Assembly (NCBI GenBank): GCA_913058145.1
Contig: CAJXQM010000001.1
Coordinates: 186,001 to 250,000 of the forward strand
Origin: an uncultured Colwellia sp.
GTDB lineage: Bacteria > Pseudomonadota > Gammaproteobacteria > Enterobacterales > Alteromonadaceae
Length of the DNA stretch: 64,000 nucleotides
Direction: 5' to 3'
Positions 27,294 to 35,968 of the stretch are shown here, piece after piece. Each line of letters begins with the position of its first letter. The first letter of the stretch is position 1. The notes beneath the pieces were generated by a model. It was not told where the DNA came from, made no database searches, and saw only the letters and a program-made list of their open reading frames with translations. The translations under genes were made by a program, and so were the position numbers.

Positions 27294-27972
27294 TACTCAT
27301 CCTCACCAGTTCACTTAGTTGGTGTTCATCCCCTAAGGCACGAAAAATATTTGCGTATAATAAATAAAAAACTTTACAACTTTGCACAATAACGTCTTGC
27401 TCTGCTTTACCAGTAATTTTAGCCATTAATGATTCAAAAAACTTAACATGTTCTATATCGAGAGAACCGTGTGACCTAAGGTAACTAAATGCTTCATCAG
27501 GCAACGTTAACGTACTTTTTATTGAGCTTGCTGCATTGTCTGCCATGGCAATACTTGTACCTTCTAAAACGTGTACCATACCAAAAAAACCAAGTGGGTT
27601 AACGCGGTTTACCATGTCATAAGCATACGAAACCATCAGTTCAGTTGCGTAAGAAGGTTGACCTGTTCTAATAGTTTCTTTGTTTGTGTCACAGGCGGAA
27701 ATATCGTTTAAAATCCACTCTTGATGGCCTAATTCTTCTTCAATATATTCAGCAACCGCTTCGCGTAACCATTCTTTGCTTTCAGGTAATTTTGCGCCAA
27801 CTGACATCAATAGAGGGACAGTATGCTTTACGTGATGATAGGCTTGCGTTAAAAACGCGACATAATCACTGAGTTCTATATCACCGTTAAAGCAACGTTG
27901 GATAATAGGAGATGACAATAAGTAATCTCTTTCTTGTGTTGTTTCAGTTAATAGTCGTTGATATAAGTTCAT
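27277..27972 (-). CDS. Haem-oxygenase-like diiron oxidase/oxygenase (TenA-like fold)
   Basis: A protein of about 231 residues (the GTG three codons upstream is rejected because it overlaps the AGGTG ribosome-binding site). The metal-binding pattern of haem-oxygenase-like diiron oxidases (UndA, CADD, SznF type) is visible: EELGH with E80 and H83, HVLEGTS with E137, and HGSLDIEH with H168, D172 and H175. The H-x3-D-x2-H spacing is the one I recall for CADD. Such enzymes use O2 to cleave or desaturate carboxylate or amine substrates. The neighbouring ligase could supply an activated fatty acid. Confidence 0.75.
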   Translation of the reverse strand: MNLYQRLLTETTQERDYLLSSPIIQRCFNGDIELSDYVAFLTQAYHHVKHTVPLLMSVGAKLPESKEWLREAVAEYIEEELGHQEWILNDISACDTNKETIRTGQPSYATELMVSYAYDMVNRVNPLGFFGMVHVLEGTSIAMADNAASSIKSTLTLPDEAFSYLRSHGSLDIEHVKFFESLMAKITGKAEQDVIVQSCKVFYLLYANIFRALGDEHQLSELVRMSNENIT

Positions 27973-27985
27973 GGTGAACACCTCG

Positions 27986-29455
27986 TTAGTTTGATGTTTG
28001 TAAATGGTTTGAATACAGGTTACTGAGTTCTTGATGGTAATGCTGTGCTATTGCTGATCTTCTTGGGCGACCGTTTGAGGTGACTAAACCGTCAATAAAC
28101 GTCATAGCCTGGGGTAACAAAATATAATCGTGTATCTGAGCATAAATGGGTAAGCTTTTATTAAATTCGGTTATGGCAAACTTAATTTTATCACGTGGTA
28201 ACTCTGTAGATAACGGAACGAGAATAGCAATGCAAAAAGGCTTACTGTCGCCAAAAACGACAGCTTGATGAAATAATCCTGTTGATATTAATTCTGACTC
28301 AAGCCATTCAGGTGAAATATTTCGCCCATAAGAATTGATGATCAGGCTTTTCTTACGACCTTTTATTTCTAGGTTACCATTCACTATAGCGACTAAATCA
28401 CCTGTTGCTACTCTGTCTTGATACCAAGAATCAGGTAGTTCTAAATAGCCGAGAAATGAATTACCTGTAACGATCAGTTCACCATCAATTATTTCAGTAG
28501 ATAAATGCTCAAGCACCTCTCCAGCCCCATCGTTATTATGCGTATTTTTACTATTGATACTTACAACAGAGCCACATTCAGATAAACCATAGCCTTGATA
28601 AATTGGTAACCCCATCAGTGTTGCTTTGGTGATAAGCTTTTCTGATACTCGACTACCCCCAACGGCAATAAATTCTAATGCTTGTGGTGGTTGCCAACCT
28701 TTGCTTATACCTAGTAATAGTACTTGTAGTAGTTCAGGGACTAAAATGAGGGTTTGCGGTTTACTGATGGAAATAGCGTTAAGAAGCTTATTGAAGTTTG
28801 TTAGCTCTGCGCCGTTAAACCCTCTCTCTTCATCACTCATAATCCAAATAGTGCCACCAGCAAGCAATGGTGCATAAACACCAGCAATATTTTCTAACAA
28901 AGTTGCGAAAGACAACAGGCATAGGTGTACTGGCGCGTCGATTTCTATTTTGTTAACCAAAGCATGTGCAACATTTAATTGATTTTGAATACTCAGGCAA
29001 ACACCTTTTGGCTCACCAGTAGAGCCCGACGTAAAGGTGATCTTACTGGTGTGCTCCGGAATGTTAGCTTGTGTTTTATAATCTAATTTAAATACTTTAA
29101 ATTCGATAATAGGAGAAACGAGTGCTTTCTTTGTTATTAATAGCTTTTGTTGGAAAGTGTGATCGGCAAATAAGATTGATGGTTTTACCGAGTTAAGTAA
29201 ATGTTTTATTTGATGGTTAGAAAAGAACGCGGGTACGGGAGTAAAAATTAAATTCGCCTGTTGACACGCTAAATCAATAATTAACCACTGAGGCTTATTT
29301 TCACCAAACAAAGCGACAGATTTAATGTTATTTAAGATAAACCAATCGGTAAGTTCATTTACCTGTGTAATAAGTTCTTTATAATTTATCGCGTTATCAA
29401 GTGTTTGTAACGCTATACGTTCAGGTGGAAATTGTGATAATTGATCAATTACCAT
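27986..29455 (-). CDS. AMP-binding acyl-CoA/acyl-ACP ligase-like enzyme
   Basis: About 489 residues. The ANL-family P-loop is ITFTSGSTGEPKGVCLS (about residue 140), followed by YQGYGLSECGSVVSIN (adenylate motif), VATGDLV (hinge aspartate) and INSYGRNISPEWLESEL (C-terminal domain with the usual G-x-N/K-I-S/P pattern). It would activate a carboxylic acid as the acyl-adenylate. The start ATG at 29455 is preferred over 29479 because GGGG lies eight bases upstream and the ATG overlaps the stop of the haemolysin-family gene. Substrate unknown; long-chain acids are plausible. Confidence 0.82.
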   Translation of the reverse strand: MVIDQLSQFPPERIALQTLDNAINYKELITQVNELTDWFILNNIKSVALFGENKPQWLIIDLACQQANLIFTPVPAFFSNHQIKHLLNSVKPSILFADHTFQQKLLITKKALVSPIIEFKVFKLDYKTQANIPEHTSKITFTSGSTGEPKGVCLSIQNQLNVAHALVNKIEIDAPVHLCLLSFATLLENIAGVYAPLLAGGTIWIMSDEERGFNGAELTNFNKLLNAISISKPQTLILVPELLQVLLLGISKGWQPPQALEFIAVGGSRVSEKLITKATLMGLPIYQGYGLSECGSVVSINSKNTHNNDGAGEVLEHLSTEIIDGELIVTGNSFLGYLELPDSWYQDRVATGDLVAIVNGNLEIKGRKKSLIINSYGRNISPEWLESELISTGLFHQAVVFGDSKPFCIAILVPLSTELPRDKIKFAITEFNKSLPIYAQIHDYILLPQAMTFIDGLVTSNGRPRRSAIAQHYHQELSNLYSNHLQTSN

Positions 29456-30186
29456 TGACATGTCCCCAACTGGTTGCAAACATGCGCAATTTTAACATCT
29501 AAAGATTCAAATGATTTTTTATATCTAGGTTGTTTGTTAATTGCTTTGATCACACTTGATAAGGCAATAAGTGCAACTTTAGGGTTTGTTTCATAATAAT
29601 TCCCCCAATCATCGCTAGAAGGAGTTAATAAGCTTTGTTTTGCGTTACAAAGGTGTGCAAAGTCAATCTCAGCTTTTGATATGATATTTAATACCTTTTC
29701 AGTTCCTGAAAATACTAAATGGCTATAACCTTGATAAAACAATGAAATTGCGGTGACCAGAAACAGTGGAATGGTAAATCGATTGGCGTTGCTATATAAA
29801 CAGCCTATTTCAACTATTTTTTCTCTTGGTATATTTTTATTAGCTAATGCACTCGTTTTTTCAATAGGGCAAGGCAGATATTGTTCAATAAATAGTGGTG
29901 AGTTAGCACTACGAATGCCTAATGCGGCTTTAAAATTCCCAGTGTTGATCGTCAGTACTTGAGGCATTGAAATTGAAATGTTAGCGCGATAAGTTTTTTT
30001 AAAACCTTGTTTGATAAATTGTTCTGCTGCAACTCTACCCGTACAGTTTTTGCTAAATACATCCATGTTGAATGATTTAGATAGTTGAGTCGTTTTTGTT
30101 ATTGCTTGCTGCGTAGTCACGGCTTTGGTAAAGAAATGTGCCGTAACCTGATTGGCACAAGAGTTGATCTCTGGTTCGATTAACAT
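29449..30186 (-). CDS. Thermostable haemolysin (delta-VPH) family protein
   Basis: A 245-residue cytoplasmic-looking protein without signal peptide. Family-like motifs are ANISISMPQVLTINTGNFKAALGIRSA, LFIEQYLPCPIE and IVEIGCLYSNANRFTIPLFLVTAISLFYQGYSHLVFSGT. The fold of this family resembles acyl-homoserine-lactone synthases and GNAT enzymes, so an acyltransferase role is more likely than true haemolysis, despite the name. First gene of the minus-strand operon, with AGAGGAGAC before the ATG. The residues about 40-75 are ordered differently from what I expect, so the N-terminus is less well supported. Confidence 0.75.
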   Translation of the reverse strand: MLIEPEINSCANQVTAHFFTKAVTTQQAITKTTQLSKSFNMDVFSKNCTGRVAAEQFIKQGFKKTYRANISISMPQVLTINTGNFKAALGIRSANSPLFIEQYLPCPIEKTSALANKNIPREKIVEIGCLYSNANRFTIPLFLVTAISLFYQGYSHLVFSGTEKVLNIISKAEIDFAHLCNAKQSLLTPSSDDWGNYYETNPKVALIALSSVIKAINKQPRYKKSFESLDVKIAHVCNQLGTCQW

Positions 30187-30386
30187 TATAAAGTCTCCTC
30201 TGCGTTGATGAGGTTACTTTATTGAATTAACCTTAATGCAAACTTAACGCCTATAAAGTTTTTAACTAGGCAGAAGTAGACTGGGTGATTAGTTCTATAG
30301 GCTAGCGTTTAACAAAAACTTATAAGCTAAGATATTTAGTCAATATAGCTTAGTTTATGAATGATTAATCAAAGTAAGGATCACTA

Positions 30387-30871
30387 TTGTCTACATTTGA
30401 AGAACAAAAAAGTACAAAATCCACACGAAACAAATCACGTATAGTCATAAAAGTGGGCTCTAGCCTATTAGCAAATATTAAAAATCAACACCTAGTTTTG
30501 CCTTCATGTACGGCCTATTGAGTGACATTTTCAGGCTTCGTGATGAAGGCTACGAAGTGATGCTGACGTCATCTGGATACGTTGCATTAGATCTCAATAC
30601 TATTAGCTGCAAGATTGAAAATGCCAGTGTACAAGACAAACAAGCGGCTGCAGCTTGCGGACAACCCATATTAATGAACGCATACAAACAGATTGCGTTG
30701 GAGTATGGTTTTGATATTACCCAAGTCTTAGTCATCCTTGATGATCTCGAAAGTCGACGTCGATTTCTCAATATTAAAAACACGGTTCATCGTTTGATTA
30801 ATCGTGAAAATTTGTCGTGTTCAGTGAACACCATCTTTCATGGGATTAACCGGTTCAAAGCGATTAATTAA
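30387..30871 (+). pseudogene. Frameshifted, truncated glutamate 5-kinase-like gene
   Basis: A TTG at 30387 with AAGGA upstream opens SRIVIKVGSSLLAN, the N-terminal motif of glutamate 5-kinase (ProB). The frame stops near 30520. The next frame continues as MYGLLSDIFRLRDEGYEVML, then QDKQAAAACGQPILMNAYKQ, QVLVILDDLESRRRFLNIKN and TVHRLINRENLSCSVN, a colinear match to ProB up to the VNENDTV region, where similarity ends. One base is missing around 30495-30510. Family residues such as SSGAVA are degraded to SSGYVA. It is about 160 residues against the usual 360 or so. Nonfunctional as a kinase. Confidence 0.7.
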
Positions 30872-31058
30872 AAAATAAGAGTCTCTGTAGAATGCTGGTT
30901 TGCTTTTTGCTTACCGTCGTTGTCTACAGGCTCTAGTGTTGATTTTTATATAATGGTTTTATAGTAATCCAACCTTCCTCAAGTTAACTCCTCCTTAAGC
31001 CCATAGAAAGGATATATATTTTTTATTAGCCGTTAAATAATATGTCAAATTATTTATG

Positions 31059-31072
31059 TGATCATATGAGCA
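31059..31072. promoter_or_regulatory. Upstream activator half-palindrome 1 for DmpR
   Basis: TGATCATATGAGCA differs from the perfect palindrome at 31154 by one base. DmpR/XylR upstream activating sequences are of the TTGATCAATTGATCAA kind. Spacing to the second copy is 95 bases (about nine helical turns), and to the sigma-54 promoter about 200 bases. Confidence 0.6.
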
Positions 31073-31153
31073 GTTATTAATTGCGCATCTAGCATGCTGT
31101 GTAGTCAATAACAGTTAAATAATACACATTATATAAAATAAAAAACGTAAAAG

Positions 31154-31167
31154 TGATCATATGATCA
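31154..31167. promoter_or_regulatory. Upstream activator palindrome 2 for DmpR
   Basis: The perfect 14-base palindrome TGATCATATGATCA is centred about 100 bases upstream of the -24 element. Size, sequence type and place fit an enhancer site for the DmpR-like activator encoded at 55936. Confidence 0.65.
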
Positions 31168-31261
31168 AACTTGTAATCAAAAATAGTTACAAATATTCAT
31201 TGGTGAGTACAAACTGTAAAAAACACATGTAAATTATTGATAATTAATGTTTATTTATTAT

Positions 31262-31277
31262 TGGTCTATTAATTGCT
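31262..31277 (+). promoter_or_regulatory. Sigma-54 (-24/-12) promoter of the phenol hydroxylase operon
   Basis: TGGTCTATTAATTGCT has GG at -24 and GC at -12 with the invariant spacing of the TGGCAC-N5-TTGCW consensus; the -24 box deviates in its last bases. It lies about 50 bases before the dmpK start. The pathway regulator has the GAFTGA motif of sigma-54 activators, which supports the call. The whole 30872-31329 interval otherwise holds no gene. Confidence 0.75.
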
Positions 31278-31329
31278 TTAATAAAAATAATATTTAAAGG
31301 GCAAATAATATAATGAGGAGACATGACAG

Positions 31330-31587
31330 ATGATGGTAAATAGCAATGTGGAGTCAGATGAACCTATCAAACAAGCACACTTTGTTCATGTAACCGGTAT
31401 CTTAAAAAATAAATTTGTTGAATTTGATTACTCAATTGGCACTCCTACCTTGTATGTGGAGCTTGTTTTACCTTTTAAGCAATTTCGTCAGTTTTGTATT
31501 AAACATGATGTTGAAGAATTAACAACAGAACAACAACATGAAGTTGAACTTGATAAATTAAAGTGGCGCCATGGCCAACTAGATTAG
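31330..31587 (+). CDS. dmpK: Phenol hydroxylase component P0 (assembly protein)
   Basis: An 85-residue protein matching DmpK: FVHVTGILKNKFVEFDYSIG and LYVELVLPFKQFRQFC, ending in KLKWRHGQLD. In the phenol hydroxylase system P0 is not needed for catalysis in vitro but helps assemble the oxygenase. GAGGAG lies upstream, with either of two adjacent ATG codons usable. It opens the phenol operon behind the sigma-54 promoter. Confidence 0.9.
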   Translation: MMVNSNVESDEPIKQAHFVHVTGILKNKFVEFDYSIGTPTLYVELVLPFKQFRQFCIKHDVEELTTEQQHEVELDKLKWRHGQLD

Positions 31588-31622
31588 TAATTTTAAGTAA
31601 ATATTAATGGGGACTAAGTTTT

Positions 31623-32621
31623 ATGTCAGTACATATATCCACGAAAGAAATAAAAACAAAACGTACCAACTATGGATACGTTGGCCGACGAATTGGGCAC
31701 GATAAACCAGCATCACGTTATCAAGAAGCTATTTACGATATACAGCCTACCGCTAACTTTCATTATCCGCCAACTTGGGCAAAAGGAAAAGAATTGTATG
31801 ATGTGAAAAACACGTCAATCGTAATGGAAGATTGGTACAGTTTTACTGACCCACGTCAGTTTTATTATAGTGCTTATGTTATGGCGCGTGCTAAACAGCA
31901 AGAAAGTATGGATAACAATTTCAAAATGGCAGAAAAGCATAACATGCTGCTATCTCTGCCAGATGAATTAAAAGCATCGATAAAAAAAATACTCACACCG
32001 CTACGTCACGTTGAATATGGCGCCAACATGAATAATCAAGATATTTGTGATCGATCATATGGCGCTTCTATAGCAACCGTAGCATCGTTGAATGGCTTCG
32101 ACCGTATTGGTACGTCACAATATATTTCTAAAATTATTTTGTTAATTGACGAAAACGAATCAATAGGGCTTGAACAGGGAAAATCTGATTGGTTAGACGA
32201 TCCTATTTGGCAAGAATTACGTCATGCCATGGAAGATATTTTTGTACTTGATGATTGGTTTGAAATCATGGTTGCGCAAAACATTGTCATGGATGGTCTT
32301 ATTTACCCATTAATTTTTGATCAGTATATTCAAGAAGTAAGTAGTAAAGGTGGTAATGCTTTAACGTTGCTAACACAGTTTATGAGTGACTGGTATGTAG
32401 AAACTACCCGATGGACTAACCAACTTATTAAAGTCGTTGCAAAAGAAAGTGATGCAAACACTGAATTACTCTCTTCTTGGGTACTAAAATGGACAGAACG
32501 TTTAAATAACGCTGTTTTCCCTATTACTCAAGTCGCCTTTACTGATGGCGGTGAAGATAAATTAGAAGAAATAAAACGTGCATTATTGACACGATTAGCG
32601 AAACAAGGTCTTAAAGTTTAG
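31623..32621 (+). CDS. dmpL: Phenol hydroxylase component P1 (beta oxygenase subunit)
   Basis: A 332-residue subunit of the (alpha-beta-gamma)2 oxygenase. It has the ferritin-like fold without an iron site, as the family does. Typical stretches are YVGRRIGHDKPASRYQEA, HVEYGANMNNQDICDRSYG and FVLDDWFEIMVAQNIVMDGLIYPL. GGGGAC lies nine bases upstream of the ATG. Second gene of dmpKLMNOP. Confidence 0.94.
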   Translation: MSVHISTKEIKTKRTNYGYVGRRIGHDKPASRYQEAIYDIQPTANFHYPPTWAKGKELYDVKNTSIVMEDWYSFTDPRQFYYSAYVMARAKQQESMDNNFKMAEKHNMLLSLPDELKASIKKILTPLRHVEYGANMNNQDICDRSYGASIATVASLNGFDRIGTSQYISKIILLIDENESIGLEQGKSDWLDDPIWQELRHAMEDIFVLDDWFEIMVAQNIVMDGLIYPLIFDQYIQEVSSKGGNALTLLTQFMSDWYVETTRWTNQLIKVVAKESDANTELLSSWVLKWTERLNNAVFPITQVAFTDGGEDKLEEIKRALLTRLAKQGLKV

Positions 32622-32630
32622 GGGATTACC

Positions 32631-32906
32631 ATGTCAGACAGCAAAGTATTTATTATCTTACAAAATAACGAAGATGCTCGCCCATTTGCCGAAGCATTTG
32701 AACAAGAAAATCCAGAAGCGGTATTTAAATATGACCAGCCAGGAATGATTCGCATTGAAAATATAGGTGAATTAAAAATAACAAAAGAAATGGTATCTGA
32801 ACTAGCGGGTCGTGATGTTGATTTGCAAGAACTACATTTAGTCTTAGTGTCTTTATCTGGAAGTGTTGATGAAGATGACGATTATTTTAAAGTGTCATGG
32901 AATTAA
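32631..32906 (+). CDS. dmpM: Phenol hydroxylase component P2 (effector/coupling protein)
   Basis: A 91-residue cofactor-free regulatory protein that binds the oxygenase and couples O2 use to substrate hydroxylation. MmoB/DmpM family stretches KVFIILQNNEDARPFAEAFE and IRIENIGELKITKEMVSEL are clear. It lies nine bases after dmpL and 15 before dmpN. Confidence 0.94.
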   Translation: MSDSKVFIILQNNEDARPFAEAFEQENPEAVFKYDQPGMIRIENIGELKITKEMVSELAGRDVDLQELHLVLVSLSGSVDEDDDYFKVSWN

Positions 32907-32921
32907 TTTAGGAGAATTATA

Positions 32922-34442
32922 ATGGCTAAAAAATTAAATATGCGTAAACGCTATGAGTTATTGACTCGTGGTTTAGGTTGGGAACCAACTTACCAACCTA
33001 AAGAAAAAGTTTTTCCTCAAGAATCATATGAAGGAATAAAAATAGTTGACTGGGACAAATGGGAAGACCCTTTTCGCTTAACTGCCGATGCTTACTGGAA
33101 ATATCAGGCAGAAAAAGATAAGAAACTTTATGCCATCATTGATAGTTTTGCACAAAATAATGGGCATTTAAATATAACTAATGCAAGTTATATCAATGCA
33201 CTAAAGCTTTTTATACAAGGGGTTTCGCCATTAGAGTATGGTGCCCACCGGGGTTATGCAAACTTAGCTCGCCAGTTTAGTGGTGAAGGTGCTCAAATAG
33301 CTTGTCAAATGCAATCTATTGATGAACTACGTCACTCACAAACACAAATACATACGTTAAGTCATTATAATAAACACTTTACTGGTTTACACGATCCGTT
33401 TCATATGCACGACAATGTATGGTATTTATCTGTACCAAAATCATATTTTGACGATGCAAGATCAGCAGGCCCATTCGAGTTTATTACCTCAATATCTTTT
33501 GCTTTTGAATATATTTTAACCAATTTATTGTTTGTGCCTTTCATGTCAGGTGCTGCTCATAATGGAGATATGGCAACGGTTACTTTTGGTTTTTCAGCGC
33601 AGTCTGATGAATCACGCCATATGACCTTAGGACTTGAAATTATAAAGTTCATTGTTGAACAACATGAAGACAATCTTGAAATAGTACAAGGTTGGATTGA
33701 TAAGCATTTCTGGCGTGCCTATCGTGTGCTTGGTTTGGTTTCTGCAATGCAAGATTACATGTTGCCTGATAGCCCTATGTCTTGGAAAGAAGCGTGGGAT
33801 ATTTATTTTGTTGATAACTGTGGTGCATTGTTCAAAGATTTAGGACGATATGGCTTACGTATGCCTAAATTTCATGAACAAGCTACAGCTGAAGCTGAAC
33901 ATTTAAGCCATCAAATTTATTTTACATTATATCAATTTTCACATGCGGCAGCTTTTCAAACAGAGATCCCGAGTAAAGAAAAAATGGATTGGTTATCTGA
34001 AAAATATCCTAACACTTTTGATAAATATTACCGCCCGCGTTGGGAAATGTATGCGGAGATGGAAAAACAAGGTAAACGTTACTTTAATGCAGGTCTACCT
34101 CAGCTATGCCAGGTATGCCAAGTACCTATGTGTTTTACTGAAATTTCAAAAGGAAAACCACTCGACCTTTCTTATCGTTTAAGTGAATTTAAGGGTGATA
34201 AATTTCATACCTGTACTGATGCTTGTAAAGCTATCTTTGACCACGAACCTGAAAAATATTCGCATGCATGGTTACCTGTGCATCAAATATTCCAAGGGAA
34301 TTGTGGTGGCGCAGAAATTTCAGATGTTTTGAAGAATTATCACTTTAATCCAGAAGATAGTGGTGAATATAAAGGTTCTGCTGATGATATTGCTTGGCGT
34401 GCAGCCAAGGGTGAAAGTAATGATATTGAAGAAAGTGCATAG
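32922..34442 (+). CDS. dmpN: Phenol hydroxylase component P3 (alpha subunit, diiron catalytic)
   Basis: A 506-residue catalytic subunit that inserts one oxygen atom of O2 ortho to the phenol hydroxyl to form catechol. The carboxylate-bridged diiron ligands are visible: E105 (SPLEYGAHRG), E135 and H138 (DELRH), E196 (FAFEYI), E230 and H233 (DESRH). The C-terminal part has paired cysteines CQVCQVPMC and CTDACK, the metal-binding YHS-like region of this family. AGGAG precedes the ATG. Length matches DmpN. Confidence 0.97.
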   Translation: MAKKLNMRKRYELLTRGLGWEPTYQPKEKVFPQESYEGIKIVDWDKWEDPFRLTADAYWKYQAEKDKKLYAIIDSFAQNNGHLNITNASYINALKLFIQGVSPLEYGAHRGYANLARQFSGEGAQIACQMQSIDELRHSQTQIHTLSHYNKHFTGLHDPFHMHDNVWYLSVPKSYFDDARSAGPFEFITSISFAFEYILTNLLFVPFMSGAAHNGDMATVTFGFSAQSDESRHMTLGLEIIKFIVEQHEDNLEIVQGWIDKHFWRAYRVLGLVSAMQDYMLPDSPMSWKEAWDIYFVDNCGALFKDLGRYGLRMPKFHEQATAEAEHLSHQIYFTLYQFSHAAAFQTEIPSKEKMDWLSEKYPNTFDKYYRPRWEMYAEMEKQGKRYFNAGLPQLCQVCQVPMCFTEISKGKPLDLSYRLSEFKGDKFHTCTDACKAIFDHEPEKYSHAWLPVHQIFQGNCGGAEISDVLKNYHFNPEDSGEYKGSADDIAWRAAKGESNDIEESA

Positions 34443-34453
34443 GAGATAAAAAT

Positions 34454-34816
34454 ATGACAGTTAAAACAAATTATGGTGCATACCCTGAAGGTAATAAAGA
34501 TGCAGTTGAAAACTTTCATGGTAATCAGTTAGTTTATTTTACATGGGATGACCATTTAGGACTTGGTACAGCATTTGCTTTTCCATTTCCGCCTGAAATG
34601 CCTTTTGCTGCAATTACAGGTGAAGTTCTGCCTAATGTATGTGGTGCACATCCTGATTTTGAAAACATTGATTGGGTTACGGCTACTTGGATATTAGATG
34701 GAGAAAATTTTATTCCAGATTTAGGTAAAAGCTTAGCTGAAAATGGCATAGGACATAAATCATTAATCCGCTTAAAAACCCCGGGTTTAACGGGTTATAA
34801 AGGTAGTGGTAGTTAA
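34454..34816 (+). CDS. dmpO: Phenol hydroxylase component P4 (gamma subunit)
   Basis: A 120-residue small oxygenase subunit. Family stretches are YPEGNKDAVENFHGNQLVYF, LPNVCGAHPDFENIDW and LGKSLAENGIGHKSLIRLKTPGL. It sits 11 bases after dmpN. Confidence 0.94.
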   Translation: MTVKTNYGAYPEGNKDAVENFHGNQLVYFTWDDHLGLGTAFAFPFPPEMPFAAITGEVLPNVCGAHPDFENIDWVTATWILDGENFIPDLGKSLAENGIGHKSLIRLKTPGLTGYKGSGS

Positions 34817-34891
34817 TCCATTTATTTAACAAATCATTAACTAGCATTCATATTAAAGCTGGTTAAATTTATAATAATAAGAGTAGATATT

Positions 34892-35953
34892 ATGTCTTAT
34901 CAAGTATTGATTGAGCCGCTCGGAGAAACCATTGAGGTAGAAGAAGGACAAACTATTTTAGATGCGGCGTTAAGAGCAGGTATCTATTTACCTCATGCAT
35001 GTGGTCATGGATTATGTGGCACGTGCAAAGTAGATATTATAGAGGGTGATGTTGAACATGGTGATGCATCTCCTTTTGCTTTAATGGATATGGAAAAAGA
35101 TGAAGGTAAATGTTTAAGTTGCTGTGCGATCCCAACAAGTGATTTAGAAATAGAAGCGGATGTTGAAGAAGATGAAGATGCGCAAAATCATCCCGTGAGA
35201 GATTATGTAGGTGTGGTTACAAAAATAGAAACAGTAACGCCACGCATAAAATCAATATTTATAGCATTGCAAGAGAATATAGAGTTTCAAGCTGGGCATT
35301 ATATTAATTTAAATCTTCCAGAAGTTGATGAATACCCTAGAGCATTCTCAATTTCAAATCCCCCTTCAGATAAAAATCAAATAGAATTAAATATTAGTTT
35401 AGTACAATACGGTAAAGGGACTAAATGGATACACGAGGAATTAAGAGTAGGTGATGAACTTAAGTTCAGTGGCCCATATGGTCGTTTTTTTGTCAGAGAA
35501 TCAGCACCAGAACCTATGATATTTCTTGCCGGTGGCTCAGGGTTATCAAGTCCTAAATCGATGATTATGGACTTATTCGAAAGAGATGAAAAGCGTGATG
35601 TTACCTTGATTTACGGAGCTCGTAATCAAGATGAGCTTTACTACCATGAATTATTTACTGAAATGTCAGTAGAGCACAGTAACTTTACTTATATTCCTGC
35701 ATTATCTGATGAACCAGAGTTGTCTGGTTGGCAAGGGGCTCGAGGTTTTGTTCATGTAGCAGCCAAAGAGCATTTTAATGGGAAATTTTCTGGTCATAAA
35801 GCTTACATGTGTGGCCCTCCACCAATGGTTGATGCGTGTATTACAACACTGATGCAAGGCCGGTTATTTGAACGAGATATGTTCATGGAAAACTTTTACA
35901 CCAAAGACAGTCAAGAAGCGGTCAGTAAAAGCCCTTTATTCAAGTCAATTTAA
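34892..35953 (+). CDS. dmpP: Phenol hydroxylase component P5 (reductase)
   Basis: A 353-residue reductase that moves electrons from NADH through FAD and a plant-type 2Fe-2S cluster to the oxygenase. Cluster ligands are C37, C42, C45 and C77 (HACGHGLCGTC; CLSCC). The FAD motif is RAFSISNPP (about residue 149) and the NADH region is FLAGGSGLSSPKSMIMDLF, ending with YMCGPPPMVDACI. A 75-base gap separates it from dmpO, without an evident promoter. Confidence 0.96.
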   Translation: MSYQVLIEPLGETIEVEEGQTILDAALRAGIYLPHACGHGLCGTCKVDIIEGDVEHGDASPFALMDMEKDEGKCLSCCAIPTSDLEIEADVEEDEDAQNHPVRDYVGVVTKIETVTPRIKSIFIALQENIEFQAGHYINLNLPEVDEYPRAFSISNPPSDKNQIELNISLVQYGKGTKWIHEELRVGDELKFSGPYGRFFVRESAPEPMIFLAGGSGLSSPKSMIMDLFERDEKRDVTLIYGARNQDELYYHELFTEMSVEHSNFTYIPALSDEPELSGWQGARGFVHVAAKEHFNGKFSGHKAYMCGPPPMVDACITTLMQGRLFERDMFMENFYTKDSQEAVSKSPLFKSI

Positions 35954-35968
35954 CGCGGAAAATACGTA

